Notes: generated from the letters alone by a model not told the origin. A DNA stretch of 64,000 nt from Lachnospiraceae bacterium (GCA_017391465.1 JAFOYH010000045.1:6412-70411); one strand, 5' to 3'. Shown: positions 1 through 8,826, numbered from the stretch's first letter. Made by a program: numbers and translations.

Positions 1-177
1 GGGGATGTGTCTGCGGTAAGTACATGGATTGCACACCCGGGAATGATCTTTTCCATTGAACCGGGAATTTATCTCGCAGGAGATACAGGGGTACGTATAG
101 AAGATCTTGTCCTTGTCACCGAAGATGGATGTGAAGTACTCAATCATTATTCTAAGGAACTTGAAATTATTGAATAA
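1..177 (+). CDS. Xaa-Pro peptidase, M24 family (C-terminal fragment)
   Basis: This is the last 58 codons of a gene that begins left of the window. The reading frame from base 1 runs to a TAA at 175-177. It contains the two closing metal-ligand blocks of M24 aminopeptidases: FSIEPGIY (glutamate ligand) and [11 protein letters not shown] (second glutamate ligand). The family removes N-terminal residues that precede proline, using two metal ions in the cytoplasm. The residues before these blocks, which would separate PepP/PepQ types, are outside the window, so the exact subtype is not decidable. The cyclophilin gene follows after 35 bases in the same direction and may be cotranscribed. Confidence 0.85.
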   Translation, partial: GDVSAVSTWIAHPGMIFSIEPGIYLAGDTGVRIEDLVLVTEDGCEVLNHYSKELEIIE

Positions 178-212
178 TTATTATGAAAGATTTGGCATAG
201 GAGGTACAAAAT

Positions 213-788
213 ATGAATCCGATTGCAACGTTATACATGGCAAATGGCAAAAAAATTGTGATTGAGTTATTGCCGGAATCGGCACCAAATACAGTGAATA
301 GTTTTATTTTTGCTGCAAAAGGAGGATATCTGGACAATCATATCATTGAACGTATTGTGCCTGGTAACTGGATTGACATGAGTTATACGGCATTTGGTAA
401 AAAAGAATGTCAGTATCTTATTCCAAATGAGTTCGAACTAAATCCAGATGTGGAACCGTTGGATTCTTATCCAGGGTGTGTCTGTATGGGCGGTTACGGT
501 GAAGCGGGACTTGCATCCTGCGAATTTTTCTTTCCACTTCGAGATTGTCCGGATCATAAAGGGATTTATCCGGTATTTGGAAAGGTTATTGAAGGTATGG
601 ACGAAATTTACCGCCTTGAAAAAGTTGAGACAGTTCCTGTTGATTTTCCAATTGAAGGGGTAGAGGTGAATGAGCCTGTAATTCCTGAGATGATCGAGAA
701 GGTTGAACTTGAATTGTTTGATGTTGAATATCCGGAACCAATTCGTGTGAAGAATCCGGAAATACCGGTTTGTTGGCCGAAGTTATGA
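213..788 (+). CDS. Cyclophilin-type peptidyl-prolyl isomerase, divergent active site
   Basis: A 191-residue cytoplasmic protein (no signal peptide) with a cyclophilin core at about residues 5-150. Family landmarks are present: APNTVNSFIFAAKGGYLDN near the start and PVFGKVIEGMDEI near residue 125. Cyclophilins catalyse cis-trans isomerisation of X-Pro bonds. The central motif, normally FHR..PxFMxQGG, reads IERIVPGNWIDMS here, so the arginine is kept but the following Phe, Met and Gln positions are replaced by Asn, Trp and Asp. A tail of about 45 acidic residues follows the core. The start is an ATG with AGGAGGT seven bases upstream. Fold assignment is firm; catalytic activity is uncertain. Confidence 0.8.
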   Translation: MNPIATLYMANGKKIVIELLPESAPNTVNSFIFAAKGGYLDNHIIERIVPGNWIDMSYTAFGKKECQYLIPNEFELNPDVEPLDSYPGCVCMGGYGEAGLASCEFFFPLRDCPDHKGIYPVFGKVIEGMDEIYRLEKVETVPVDFPIEGVEVNEPVIPEMIEKVELELFDVEYPEPIRVKNPEIPVCWPKL

Positions 789-825
789 TGATAATCTGTG
801 CAGCAAAAAAAGGAAGGTTGGTTGT

Positions 826-2520
826 ATGAAAAAAAGAGTAGTCTGGATAGGGCTTTTATGGATTATGATAATGATCGGAGGTTGTGGTAAAGAAGTTCCA
901 TCGGAAGTGAAAGAAGAAACAAATCAGAATGATGAATCAAAAGGTGATATTGTTGTTTTATATACGAGTGATGTTCACTGCGGTATTGAAGAAAATATAG
1001 GTTATGCCGGACTTAAAGCCTATAAAGAATGGATTGAACGAAAAACACCTTATGTGACATTGGTTGACTGTGGGGATGCGGTTCAGGGTGAAGCTATTGG
1101 CACTGTTTCGGATGGTGAATTTCTGATCGATATCATGAATGAAGTGGGATATGATCTGGCGATACTTGGTAATCATGAATTTGATTATGGTATGGAACAG
1201 ACGGGTGACTTGATCGAAATGGCTAAAGCCCAGTATCTGGGATGTAATATTTCGTATACAGGTGATGGTGAAAATGAACTGGCAAATGTAAAACCTTATG
1301 AAATCATAGAGTATGGAGATACTTCCGTAGCCTTTATTGGTGTTTCTACGCCATACAGTGTGACAAGTTCTACACCAACCTATTTTATGAATGAAAACGG
1401 GGAGTATGTGTACGAATTTGCGGCTGGAGACGGAGGATCCGTTTTGTTTGAATGTGTTCAGAACAACGTGGATGAATGTCGAGAGGCAGGCGCAGACTAC
1501 GTTGTTTTGCTGACTCATTTGGGAGATGGTGAAGAATCCTCACCCTATTCATCCGTTGATGTGATTCGATCCACGACAGGAATTGATGTGGTTTTAGATG
1601 GACATGCACACAGTGAAATTTCATGTCGTGTTGAAAAGAATAAAGAAGATAAAGACGTTTTGTTATCTGCGGTTGGCACAAAACTCACAAATATGGGACA
1701 ACTTGTCATTACTGCAAATGGTCATATAAGCACAGGCTTGATCGATTATTATGTGGATAAAGACGAAGAAATCACAGGAATCATTGAAGAAATCACAGCA
1801 AGCTATGAAGAAGAAATGGAAAAAGTGGTTGCCAATAGTGATATTGCCTTATCCTGTTCGGATGCTGATGGCGTTCGTTTGGTACGAAATCGTGAGACAA
1901 CCATTGGCAATATGTGTGCAGATGCTTATCGTGCTATGGCCGGAACAGACATTGCATTTGTCAATGGCGGAGGCATTCGTGATGACCTTCCGGAAGGCGA
2001 TATTACATATGCAGATATTATAGAGGTGCATCCATTTGGTAACACTCTCTGTGCAGTGGAAGTAACGGGACAGGAAATTATGGATTTCCTTGAACATGTC
2101 AATCAGTTTGTTCAGGCTGAAGCATCATCAGATGGTCTTGCGGTTGGTGAAGATGGAAGCTTTCAACAAGTATCCGGACTCAAATTTACTGTAGATACAT
2201 CGATTCCAAGTTCTGTTGTATTAGATGAAAATGGAATGTTTGTGTCTATTGAAGGCGAAAGACGTGTTAAAGATATTATGATATTGAATGATTCTGGCGA
2301 ATATGAGCCAATTGTAGCAGATCAGACCTATACAATGGCATCCCATAATTATCTGATCAAAGAGAGTGGTTCGGCAACAGATATGTTTTTGGACAATGTT
2401 CTTCTTATCGATGAAGGTATGATTGATTATGAGATTTTGATTAATTATATTACTGAGAATTTGAATGGCGAACTCAGTGGACTTTACAGTGAGACTGAGG
2501 GAAGAATTACAATTCAATAG
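826..2520 (+). CDS. 5'-nucleotidase/2',3'-cyclic phosphodiesterase family lipoprotein
   Basis: A 564-residue exported lipoprotein with a lipobox ending at Cys20 (MIGGC). The N-terminal calcineurin-like metallophosphatase domain (about residues 45-300) shows TSDVHCG, VDCGDAVQG, LGNHEFDYG and a GHAHSE block, which supply the two-metal centre. The C-terminal 5'-nucleotidase domain (about 340-540) shows TTIGNMCADAYR, VNGGGIRDDLPEG and VHPFGNTL. UshA-like enzymes hydrolyse extracellular nucleotides or UDP-sugars so that nucleoside and phosphate can be taken up. The exact substrate cannot be read from the sequence. The gene is followed by a strong bidirectional terminator facing tspO. Confidence 0.88.
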   Translation: MKKRVVWIGLLWIMIMIGGCGKEVPSEVKEETNQNDESKGDIVVLYTSDVHCGIEENIGYAGLKAYKEWIERKTPYVTLVDCGDAVQGEAIGTVSDGEFLIDIMNEVGYDLAILGNHEFDYGMEQTGDLIEMAKAQYLGCNISYTGDGENELANVKPYEIIEYGDTSVAFIGVSTPYSVTSSTPTYFMNENGEYVYEFAAGDGGSVLFECVQNNVDECREAGADYVVLLTHLGDGEESSPYSSVDVIRSTTGIDVVLDGHAHSEISCRVEKNKEDKDVLLSAVGTKLTNMGQLVITANGHISTGLIDYYVDKDEEITGIIEEITASYEEEMEKVVANSDIALSCSDADGVRLVRNRETTIGNMCADAYRAMAGTDIAFVNGGGIRDDLPEGDITYADIIEVHPFGNTLCAVEVTGQEIMDFLEHVNQFVQAEASSDGLAVGEDGSFQQVSGLKFTVDTSIPSSVVLDENGMFVSIEGERRVKDIMILNDSGEYEPIVADQTYTMASHNYLIKESGSATDMFLDNVLLIDEGMIDYEILINYITENLNGELSGLYSETEGRITIQ

Positions 2521-2535
2521 CTATGTTAGTTCAAG

Positions 2536-2580
2536 AAAAAGTTCTCAAATGCGAGTATATCCCGTATTTGAGAACTTTTT
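2536..2580. terminator. Bidirectional intrinsic terminator
   Basis: A perfect 15-bp inverted repeat (arms 2536-2550 and 2566-2580, extended inward by a partly paired segment) starts with five A and ends with five T. It therefore works as a hairpin plus U-run in both directions, closing the 5'-nucleotidase gene on the plus strand and tspO on the minus strand. Confidence 0.9.
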
Positions 2581-2585
2581 GTGTA

Positions 2586-3059
2586 TTATCGGTTTAAAAA
2601 ATAAATTATCAGGTTCAGATATCCGGCAAAAGTCAGCCAAATAAGATACGGAATCTGGAGCTTTCCGGCCAAAGGAGAAATATCCGTAAATGCCTGAATC
2701 ATTCGTAGCACCACATACCATAAAATGACAAGAATAATAAACGCAAGTAAATAATTTTGACTGATAAAAAAGATGGGAGACCAGATGAAATTAAGCAGGA
2801 GCTGGATTCCATAAAGTGTGAGAGCTTCTACTTTATATTCCGAATGGGAGGTTGCGATCAGATAGGAACTAATGCCCATAAGGATGTACAGAATCGTCCA
2901 TACGACTGGGAAGAGCCAGCCTGGTGGCGCCAGTGGCGGCTGAACGATTTTTTCATACAGATTCATGGAATTACGGGTGAGAAAAGCACTGATTCCTCCG
3001 ACAGCAAGAGGGACAGTAAGACAAATGATGAACGTTTTCCATTGGATTCTGGAATTCAT
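2586..3059 (-). CDS. tspO: TspO/MBR family membrane protein
   Basis: A 157-residue protein with five predicted membrane helices. The first loop has PPLAPPGWLFPVVWTILY, the signature of the tryptophan-rich sensory protein/translocator protein family, and WLTFAGYLNL marks the last helix. Family members bind tetrapyrroles and are proposed to transport or degrade porphyrins; the true role in Firmicutes is not settled. The start ATG has GGAGGTATCT upstream on the minus strand. No tetrapyrrole gene is next to it, so context does not help. A TATAAT (minus strand, 3096-3101) lies about 37 bases upstream of the start but has no convincing -35. Confidence 0.9.
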   Translation of the reverse strand: MNSRIQWKTFIICLTVPLAVGGISAFLTRNSMNLYEKIVQPPLAPPGWLFPVVWTILYILMGISSYLIATSHSEYKVEALTLYGIQLLLNFIWSPIFFISQNYLLAFIILVILWYVVLRMIQAFTDISPLAGKLQIPYLIWLTFAGYLNLIIYFLNR

Positions 3060-3238
3060 GAGATACCTCCATTGATAAGTTTTTGAGTCTGCTTCATTAT
3101 AGTATTTTATGCAGTATGCTGATTTTATGTGTTATACTTGAAACAAAAAAAGGGTGGATTATGTATTTAAAGAGCATTTTAATATCTAAATGATTTAAAA
3201 GTGAAGCAGATAATTTAACTGAATCTTTACTATGCAAA

Positions 3239-3247
3239 TGCTATAAT
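3239..3247 (+). promoter_or_regulatory. Extended -10 promoter for the KdpD/KdpE-like pair
   Basis: TGC-TATAAT at 3239-3247 is a perfect extended -10 element about 25 bases before the histidine kinase start. The -35 region is poor (CTGAAT at 17-bp spacing), as is usual for extended -10 promoters. Confidence 0.6.
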
Positions 3248-3271
3248 TATACAATTAGGGAGGACTATAAA

Positions 3272-4339
3272 ATGGATAAATATAAGAGGCTTTTGAATGA
3301 CTTTGTATTTTCATTATTCATTTTGATAGCCATTTATTTCTTAAATCACTGGGTGGAGGATTTTTATCAAACCCATGTGCTCGTTCCGATGATTTCTGTT
3401 CTTGGTGTTTTTTTGATTTCATGGAGGACGCAGGGATATTTTTGGGGGATTGTTGCTTCGCTGATTAGTGTTATTTTGGTAAATTATGCCTTTACGTATC
3501 CGTTTTATGCCATTGATCTTATCTCTCCGGGATGTGTATTTTCTGCAGGCGTCATGTTGATCGTTTCTGTAATGACAGGAATATTAACGACCCAGATTAA
3601 GGCACAGGAGAAGATGAAAGCTGAATCTGAAAGAGAACGTATGCGAGCAAATTTACTTCGTGCTGTGTCCCATGACCTTCGAACACCATTGACCAGCATA
3701 TACGGTTCGTGTTCTGCTGTTTTGGAAAATTATGATTCATTGTCAAAAGAGCAAAAGATGAAGTTGTTATCAGAGATTCAGGAAGATTCCCAATGGCTGA
3801 TTCGTATGGTAGAGAATCTTTTGTCAGTTACGCGGATTGATAGTGATACGAATAAAGTTCAAGTAAAAAAAACAGATACGGTACTGGAAGAGCTGATTGA
3901 TGCTGTTATTGTAAAGTTTCATTCACGTTATCCAAATCAGAAAGTGGAAATTGAATTACCGGACGAATTTATAAGTATTCCAATGGATGCCATGTTGATT
4001 CAGCAAGTTTTAATGAATCTATTAGAAAACGCAATTCATCATGCAAAAGGTATGACCAGACTTGAACTCGGAGTAACCTTGGAAGGAGAAAATGTCCTGA
4101 TTAAAATTTCAGATGATGGATGTGGAATTCCGACAGAATACATGAAGAATTTATTTAACGGATATTTTAGTCGTTCGGGTGATGTTTCTGATGGCACACG
4201 CAGCAACATGGGCATTGGTCTTTCTGTCTGTTCTGCAATTATAAAAGCCCATGATGGTGTCATATGGGCAGAAAATCGTATCGGAGGCGGTGCGTCTTTT
4301 TGCTTTAAATTAAAAATGGGAGATTCAGAAGATGAGTAA
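3272..4339 (+). CDS. KdpD-like sensor histidine kinase (DUF4118 type, no KdpD N-domain)
   Basis: A 355-residue membrane kinase. Residues about 10-110 form the four-helix DUF4118 segment typical of KdpD. A linker follows, then the HisKA box with AVSHDLRTPLTSIYG (phospho-accepting His near 130), and an HATPase_c domain with N-box NLLENAIHHA, DDGCGIP and GIGLSV. KdpD proteins usually carry about 370 extra residues (KdpD and USP domains) in front; these are absent and the gene starts at a clean ATG behind AGGGAGGA. It overlaps its response regulator by 8 bases. No kdpFABC potassium pump is nearby, so the stimulus and targets are unknown. Confidence 0.88.
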   Translation: MDKYKRLLNDFVFSLFILIAIYFLNHWVEDFYQTHVLVPMISVLGVFLISWRTQGYFWGIVASLISVILVNYAFTYPFYAIDLISPGCVFSAGVMLIVSVMTGILTTQIKAQEKMKAESERERMRANLLRAVSHDLRTPLTSIYGSCSAVLENYDSLSKEQKMKLLSEIQEDSQWLIRMVENLLSVTRIDSDTNKVQVKKTDTVLEELIDAVIVKFHSRYPNQKVEIELPDEFISIPMDAMLIQQVLMNLLENAIHHAKGMTRLELGVTLEGENVLIKISDDGCGIPTEYMKNLFNGYFSRSGDVSDGTRSNMGIGLSVCSAIIKAHDGVIWAENRIGGGASFCFKLKMGDSEDE

Positions 4340-5042
4340 TAATAAATACAAAATATTAGTTGTTGAAGATGAAAGTAATATTCGCAGTTTTATGGTGACT
4401 GTTCTTGATACGAACGGATATCAGACATTGACGGCTGCCACTTGTCAGCAAGGGCTTTTAATGTTTGCGTCTCATATTCCGGATGTTGTGATTCTGGATT
4501 TGGGTTTGCCGGATCGTGATGGGATTGAATTTATAAAAGAAGTTCGTAAGTCCAGCAGAATACCAATCATCGTTTTGTCAGCACGTACAAGTGAGATGGA
4601 TAAAGTGGCTGCTTTAGATGCAGGGGCAAATGACTATATGACAAAACCATTTGGAACGGCAGAATTATCCGCTCGTGTGCGGGCAGTTCTTCGAAATAGT
4701 CGATATACATCAAATATGGGTATATCTTTGGAAGGAAGATTTCTTGTCAATGATCTGGCCATTGATTATGATCGTCGTCAGGTTATGATTAAGAATGAAG
4801 TGATTAAGTTGACTCAGACAGAATATAATATCCTGGCATATTTGTCGGTTCATGCAGGAAAAGTTATGACCTATGCTGCGATCATTCGTGCGATCTGGGG
4901 ATCGACAGATGATGGTTCGGTAAAAAAACTTCAGGTAAATATGGCGAATATCCGTAAAAAACTTGGATGTAAGCCGGGCGATAATCTCTATATTATTAAT
5001 GAACTTGGTGTGGGATATCGCATGTGTGATAAGAATATTTAG
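4332..5042 (+). CDS. OmpR/KdpE-family response regulator
   Basis: A 236-residue DNA-binding regulator. The receiver domain (about 1-120) has the acidic pair VVEDES, the phospho-acceptor Asp in VVILDLGLPDRDG and the Lys in MTKPFG. The C-terminal winged helix (about 140-234) has LTQTEYNILAYL, VMTYAAIIRAIWG and VGYRM, as in OmpR/PhoB. The start lies inside the end of the kinase gene (ATG within AGATGAGTAAT), which implies translational coupling. Its kinase partner is KdpD-like, so KdpE is the closest named relative, but the regulon cannot be deduced here. Confidence 0.9.
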   Translation: MSNNKYKILVVEDESNIRSFMVTVLDTNGYQTLTAATCQQGLLMFASHIPDVVILDLGLPDRDGIEFIKEVRKSSRIPIIVLSARTSEMDKVAALDAGANDYMTKPFGTAELSARVRAVLRNSRYTSNMGISLEGRFLVNDLAIDYDRRQVMIKNEVIKLTQTEYNILAYLSVHAGKVMTYAAIIRAIWGSTDDGSVKKLQVNMANIRKKLGCKPGDNLYIINELGVGYRMCDKNI

Positions 5043-5062
5043 TGAAATTTCATATATGTTCA

Positions 5063-5104
5063 AAGAAAAAAGGCTCAGCGCAATCGCGCCGGGCCTTTTC
5101 TTTT
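5063..5104. terminator. Bidirectional intrinsic terminator
   Basis: A hairpin with an A-rich left flank and T-rich right flank and a GC-rich core (GCGC-AATC-GCGC inside GGC...GCC) separates the convergent response regulator and Na/Pi cotransporter genes. It can stop transcription from either side. Confidence 0.82.
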
Positions 5105-5119
5105 GATTAGGGTTGTAAT

Positions 5120-6775
5120 TTAATTGAAAGAGATTTTTGCATAAGACTGAGCAATATTTAATGCATGATCACCGATACGTTCGAAATCTGTAAGTAATTC
5201 GGAAAAGAGCATGCATGCTTCTTCGGAACACAATCCCTGACGCATACGATTCAGGTGATTTTCACGGAAAGTATCGGTCATATCATCCATCTGCTGTTCA
5301 AAAGCAGCAATTTCGGAAAGCCAGTTGGCTGTGTCAATGGAGGTTTCCGGATGCATGATTTTATGAATAGTCTTACATGTGATATCCTTCATTTCTTTGA
5401 TTTCATCTCGTGCCGGATTCGAGAAATTAATGGATTTATCATAAATGATGTCTGTGTATTCACCAATATTCATGGCGTGATCACCAATACGTTCGGCATT
5501 TCCGCTAATCTGAAAGTATTCTTCAATTGCGGCAACATCGTCACCACTATTACTGTAAACGAGAATTTTAGAAATGTACTGGGAAATTTCTTTGTTTAAA
5601 GCATCCAGTTTATCTTCAATTTCATTTACTTTTTTCATAGAAGAAGGATCCACGTCCAATACCATCTGATAACATCTCTGAACATTTTCATGAGCTAAAG
5701 AAAGCATATATTCGACACGTTGCTGTAACATATCCGTATGAATGGCAGAATAACCAAGTGCGGCACGACCTTTGACGAAATCATCATGTAAAGAGAGTAA
5801 GGACACTTCTTCGATAGAATCTGTCTGGATATCCGGAAGTATCTTTGTGGCAAATGCTGCAAGATAAGTTCCGAATGGAATTAATATAATGGATGTAACA
5901 ATATTAAAGGTTGTATGCATATTGGCAATCTGTGCTGCAGGATTTCCCGGGGTAAAACTACCAACCAGTTCTGTAACTGGTAAGGAAAGGCAAAGTACAG
6001 TAAAAATACATGTACCAATAATATTAAACATTAAATGAATAATTGTTGTACGTTTGGCTCCACGGGATGTACCGATGGATGCAAGAACAGCGGTGATGCA
6101 TGTACCAATGTTCTGGCCGAATAATACGAATACCGCACTGGAAAATGGAATCAGTCCATTTGTAGCCAGGGTCTGCAGGATACCAACAGAAGCAGATGAG
6201 GATTGAATAACGGCGGTAAAAACAGCACCGGCCAAAATTCCCAGTATCGGATTGGAGAATTTTGTCATTAGAGAGATAAAGGCTTCAGATTCCTGTAAAG
6301 GAACCATGGCTGCTCCCATCATATCCATACCAATAAATAATATACCAAGGCCTGCCAGAATTTTTCCTATGTAGTGTGCTTTGGGAAGTTTAAGGAAGAC
6401 GATCATTGCAACACCAAAGAAAGCAATGAGTGGTGCGATCATTCCGACATCCAGTGCGATCAACTGACCTGTAATCGTTGTACCGATATTGGCACCCATA
6501 ATAATCCAAACGGCTTGCTGTAAGGTCATCATGCCAGAGTTGACAAATCCGACAACCATAACTGTGGTGGCAGAAGAAGACTGGATAACCGCGGTGATAC
6601 CAGCACCGACAGCAACACCTAAAAAGCGATTCGATGTTAATCTTTCGAGAATTTGTTTCATTCGATTACCAGCGGCATCCTCGAGCCCTTCACTCATCAT
6701 CTGCATTCCGTATAAGAAAAGAGCAAGACCACCAAGCAATCCAAAAAAATCTGTTATTTTCATTTTTTCCTCCAA
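5120..6775 (-). CDS. Na+/phosphate cotransporter family protein with C-terminal PhoU domain
   Basis: A 551-residue inner membrane carrier. The membrane part (about 1-310) holds two inverted repeats, each with the diagnostic QSSSA block (VIQSSSATTVMVVGF and VIQSSSASVGIL). These form the substrate and sodium sites in the NaPi-II family. Residues about 340-550 form a PhoU-like helical bundle with two ERIGDHA/MNIGEY-type repeats. The protein is expected to take up inorganic phosphate with sodium, with the PhoU part as a regulatory tail. The start ATG has GGAGG upstream, and a near-consensus sigma-A promoter lies at 6822-6850. Confidence 0.9.
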   Translation of the reverse strand: MEEKMKITDFFGLLGGLALFLYGMQMMSEGLEDAAGNRMKQILERLTSNRFLGVAVGAGITAVIQSSSATTVMVVGFVNSGMMTLQQAVWIIMGANIGTTITGQLIALDVGMIAPLIAFFGVAMIVFLKLPKAHYIGKILAGLGILFIGMDMMGAAMVPLQESEAFISLMTKFSNPILGILAGAVFTAVIQSSSASVGILQTLATNGLIPFSSAVFVLFGQNIGTCITAVLASIGTSRGAKRTTIIHLMFNIIGTCIFTVLCLSLPVTELVGSFTPGNPAAQIANMHTTFNIVTSIILIPFGTYLAAFATKILPDIQTDSIEEVSLLSLHDDFVKGRAALGYSAIHTDMLQQRVEYMLSLAHENVQRCYQMVLDVDPSSMKKVNEIEDKLDALNKEISQYISKILVYSNSGDDVAAIEEYFQISGNAERIGDHAMNIGEYTDIIYDKSINFSNPARDEIKEMKDITCKTIHKIMHPETSIDTANWLSEIAAFEQQMDDMTDTFRENHLNRMRQGLCSEEACMLFSELLTDFERIGDHALNIAQSYAKISFN

Positions 6776-6821
6776 AAATCATTTTTATTATTCTAAAATA
6801 TTGAACAGAGAGTTCGCGTTC

Positions 6822-6850
6822 ATTATAGTCATGGAGAAATCGGACGTCAA
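6822..6850 (-). promoter_or_regulatory. Sigma-A promoter of the Na/Pi cotransporter gene
   Basis: On the minus strand, TTGACG (6850-6845), a 17-bp spacer and TATAAT (6827-6822) lie 47 bases upstream of the start codon. One mismatch to consensus in 12 positions. Confidence 0.8.
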
Positions 6851-6877
6851 TCAGGCAAATTTTTTCTTAACTGGTCC

Positions 6878-6906
6878 TTAATCTGGCGGTCTGACTGCCA
6901 AATTAA
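6878..6906. repeat. 29-bp imperfect palindrome upstream of the Na/Pi promoter
   Basis: Arms TTAATCTGGCGGTC (6878-6891) and GACTGCCAAATTAA (6893-6906) are reverse complements at 12 of 14 positions around a single central base. It sits 28 bases upstream of the -35 of the Na/Pi gene and lacks a U-run on the minus strand, so it looks more like an operator than a terminator. No known regulator motif is recognised. Confidence 0.5.
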
Positions 6907-6969
6907 AAAAATTTACTACTTGTTGACATTATTTAACAAATAATTTGGTTGAACCGTGATCTATATAAT

Positions 6970-7008
6970 AAAAAGGATATCCAAAGCGTCTGGCTGGGAT
7001 ATCCTTTG
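6970..7008 (-). terminator. Intrinsic terminator of rqcH
   Basis: Arms AAAGGATATCC (6972-6982) and GGATATCCTTT (6997-7007) form an 11-bp stem. Read on the minus strand it lies directly after the rqcH stop and is followed by a T-rich stretch, giving hairpin plus U-run. Confidence 0.85.
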
Positions 7009-7015
7009 AGTATAT

Positions 7016-8761
7016 TTATTTGATTTCCTGTATATTTTCAATGTTTGGCTCGATCATCATTGAATAATTTGTATGATAGATGACAAATCCGGGTTTGCCT
7101 GCATTTGGTTTTTTGACGTGTTTACGCTGGATATAATCAATCTCAACTTTTTCACTTGCACGATTTTTTGAGTAATAGGCTGCCAGGCGAGCAGCTTCTT
7201 CAAAAGTACGGTCCGGAAGTTCATCCCCTTCCGCCTTTACAATAACATGCGAACCCGGAAGACCTTTGGCGTGGAACCACCAGTCGCCGCCGTTTGCGAA
7301 TTTGAAGGTTAGTTCTTCATTTTGCAGATTGTTTTTCCCAACATACATATGATAACCGTCCGAGGAAATGTAATGAAGCGGTTTGCTGGTGAGTTTCTGC
7401 TTTTTCATATTTTTATTACTTGAGTGGCGTTTGATATAACCGGCAATGGTTAACTCTTCCTTAATCTGTGCCAAATCTCCTTCAGTTTGAGCCAGATCCA
7501 GGGAAGTACTTACGGAGTCCAAATGGATCATTTCTTCGTGTGTTTCTTCGGTCAATTTGGATAGAGCTTCAAATGTACGTTTGAGTTTATTGTAACGTTC
7601 AAAATATTTTTTGGAATTTTCCTGCGCAGAGAGCTGTGGATCAAGAGGAATGGTTATGTCTTCATTTGTGTAATAGTTGAGACATGTCAAATTTTTAGTA
7701 CCTTCTTCTAAACCATAACCATAGGCATTCAACAGTTCACCGTAGATTTTATATTTATCGCGTTTTTCTGTATCCCGGAGTTGTTTAAGCTGAAGATCAT
7801 ATTTTTTACGACTTCGATCCAGGGCAGTACTTACCACATGACGTAAGTCATAGGACTTCTGACGAATACGTGTAGATGCATTTTTTTGTGCATAATAAGT
7901 ACGAAGAACATCCGAAATAGATTCAAAGTTTTTAAATTCATAATCGGAGTAACAGGATAGTGGAAGTGCAGAAAATTCTTTCGGTTCTTTTCCGCTGTAA
8001 ATGATGACCGGTTGAAAATCATGGTTTCTGACGTCTTCCATCATTCGTGAGAATACACCATATAAATGCAAACGTTCAGATTCAGACAATGCACTGGTAC
8101 TTGTACTTGCGTCAAGAGAAGCGCGATAACATATTTCATTTCCGATAAGTGGACTTAAGCCGGTCAGACTGGTATAGATGGCTTTTCCAACGGAGAGTGG
8201 TTTTTTAAGAACCTTTTCTTCAAATGTCTGGTAGTCTATAGACAGAGGATTGATCTTTTCCATCGTATTCGGGATAAAATATTCCCGCCCGGGAAGAACT
8301 TCACGGACAGAACTGACATGAAGCGGAATGTGTTTGATACTGTCAATAATCTTACCATCGGGATGACAGAAGATGATATTACTATGTTTACCCATAAGTT
8401 CGACAATAAGAAGCTTGGAACAGAGGTCACCCATTTCGTTTAAATGTTCAATTTCGAATTGAAGGATACGTTCCATATGGGGTTGAGAAATGGAAACAAT
8501 ACGTCCTCCACTGATATGTTTTCGAAGAAGCATGCAGAAGTTCGGAGCAACCATTGGATTTGTTCCTGTGTCTTCTGTAATATAGGCCAGCGGTAAAGAA
8601 GGACTGGCGGATAAAAGCAGACGATAATTATTGCGATTATTTTTGATTGTTAAAACAATCGCATCATTTTCCGGCTGATATATTTTATTAATACGACCGT
8701 CAATAAGTCGTTCGTTTAATTCCCAAATAAGGTTAGCGATGACAATTCCATCAAATGCCAT
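7016..8761 (-). CDS. rqcH: NFACT family ribosome quality-control factor RqcH
   Basis: A 581-residue cytoplasmic protein of the Rqc2/NEMF/FbpA family. The NFACT-N domain begins at residue 1 (MAFDGIVIANLIWEL, QPENDAIVL). A helical HhH/coiled-coil segment covers about 290-440. The C-terminal NFACT-R (DUF814) domain contains YHMYVGKNNLQNEELTF, GGDWWFHAKGLPGSHVIV and AAYYSKNR. In Bacillus the homologue binds stalled 50S subunits together with peptidyl-tRNA and adds alanine tails that mark nascent chains for degradation. Older annotations call these proteins fibronectin-binding. The start ATG has GGAG upstream on the minus strand. Confidence 0.92.
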   Translation of the reverse strand: MAFDGIVIANLIWELNERLIDGRINKIYQPENDAIVLTIKNNRNNYRLLLSASPSLPLAYITEDTGTNPMVAPNFCMLLRKHISGGRIVSISQPHMERILQFEIEHLNEMGDLCSKLLIVELMGKHSNIIFCHPDGKIIDSIKHIPLHVSSVREVLPGREYFIPNTMEKINPLSIDYQTFEEKVLKKPLSVGKAIYTSLTGLSPLIGNEICYRASLDASTSTSALSESERLHLYGVFSRMMEDVRNHDFQPVIIYSGKEPKEFSALPLSCYSDYEFKNFESISDVLRTYYAQKNASTRIRQKSYDLRHVVSTALDRSRKKYDLQLKQLRDTEKRDKYKIYGELLNAYGYGLEEGTKNLTCLNYYTNEDITIPLDPQLSAQENSKKYFERYNKLKRTFEALSKLTEETHEEMIHLDSVSTSLDLAQTEGDLAQIKEELTIAGYIKRHSSNKNMKKQKLTSKPLHYISSDGYHMYVGKNNLQNEELTFKFANGGDWWFHAKGLPGSHVIVKAEGDELPDRTFEEAARLAAYYSKNRASEKVEIDYIQRKHVKKPNAGKPGFVIYHTNYSMMIEPNIENIQEIK

Positions 8762-8797
8762 AATTGAATCTCCTTAATTTTTCAAAAAGTCTTAAAC

Positions 8798-8826
8798 ATT
8801 ATAACAAAAAAGAGGACTTTTGTGAA
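8798..8826 (-). promoter_or_regulatory. Sigma-A promoter of rqcH
   Basis: Minus strand TTCACA (8826-8821), 17-bp spacer, TATAAT (8803-8798), 37 bases before the rqcH start codon. Confidence 0.7.

Noticed and set aside
958..1518. Long open frames on the strand opposite the 5'-nucleotidase and other genes
   Set aside because: They have no RBS, no family motifs and an amino-acid composition typical of antisense frames of real genes.
6923..6969. TTGACA and TATAAT on the plus strand between the Na/Pi gene and rqcH
   Set aside because: They are 35 bp apart, and no plus-strand gene follows for nearly 2 kb; part of the region is the rqcH terminator tail.
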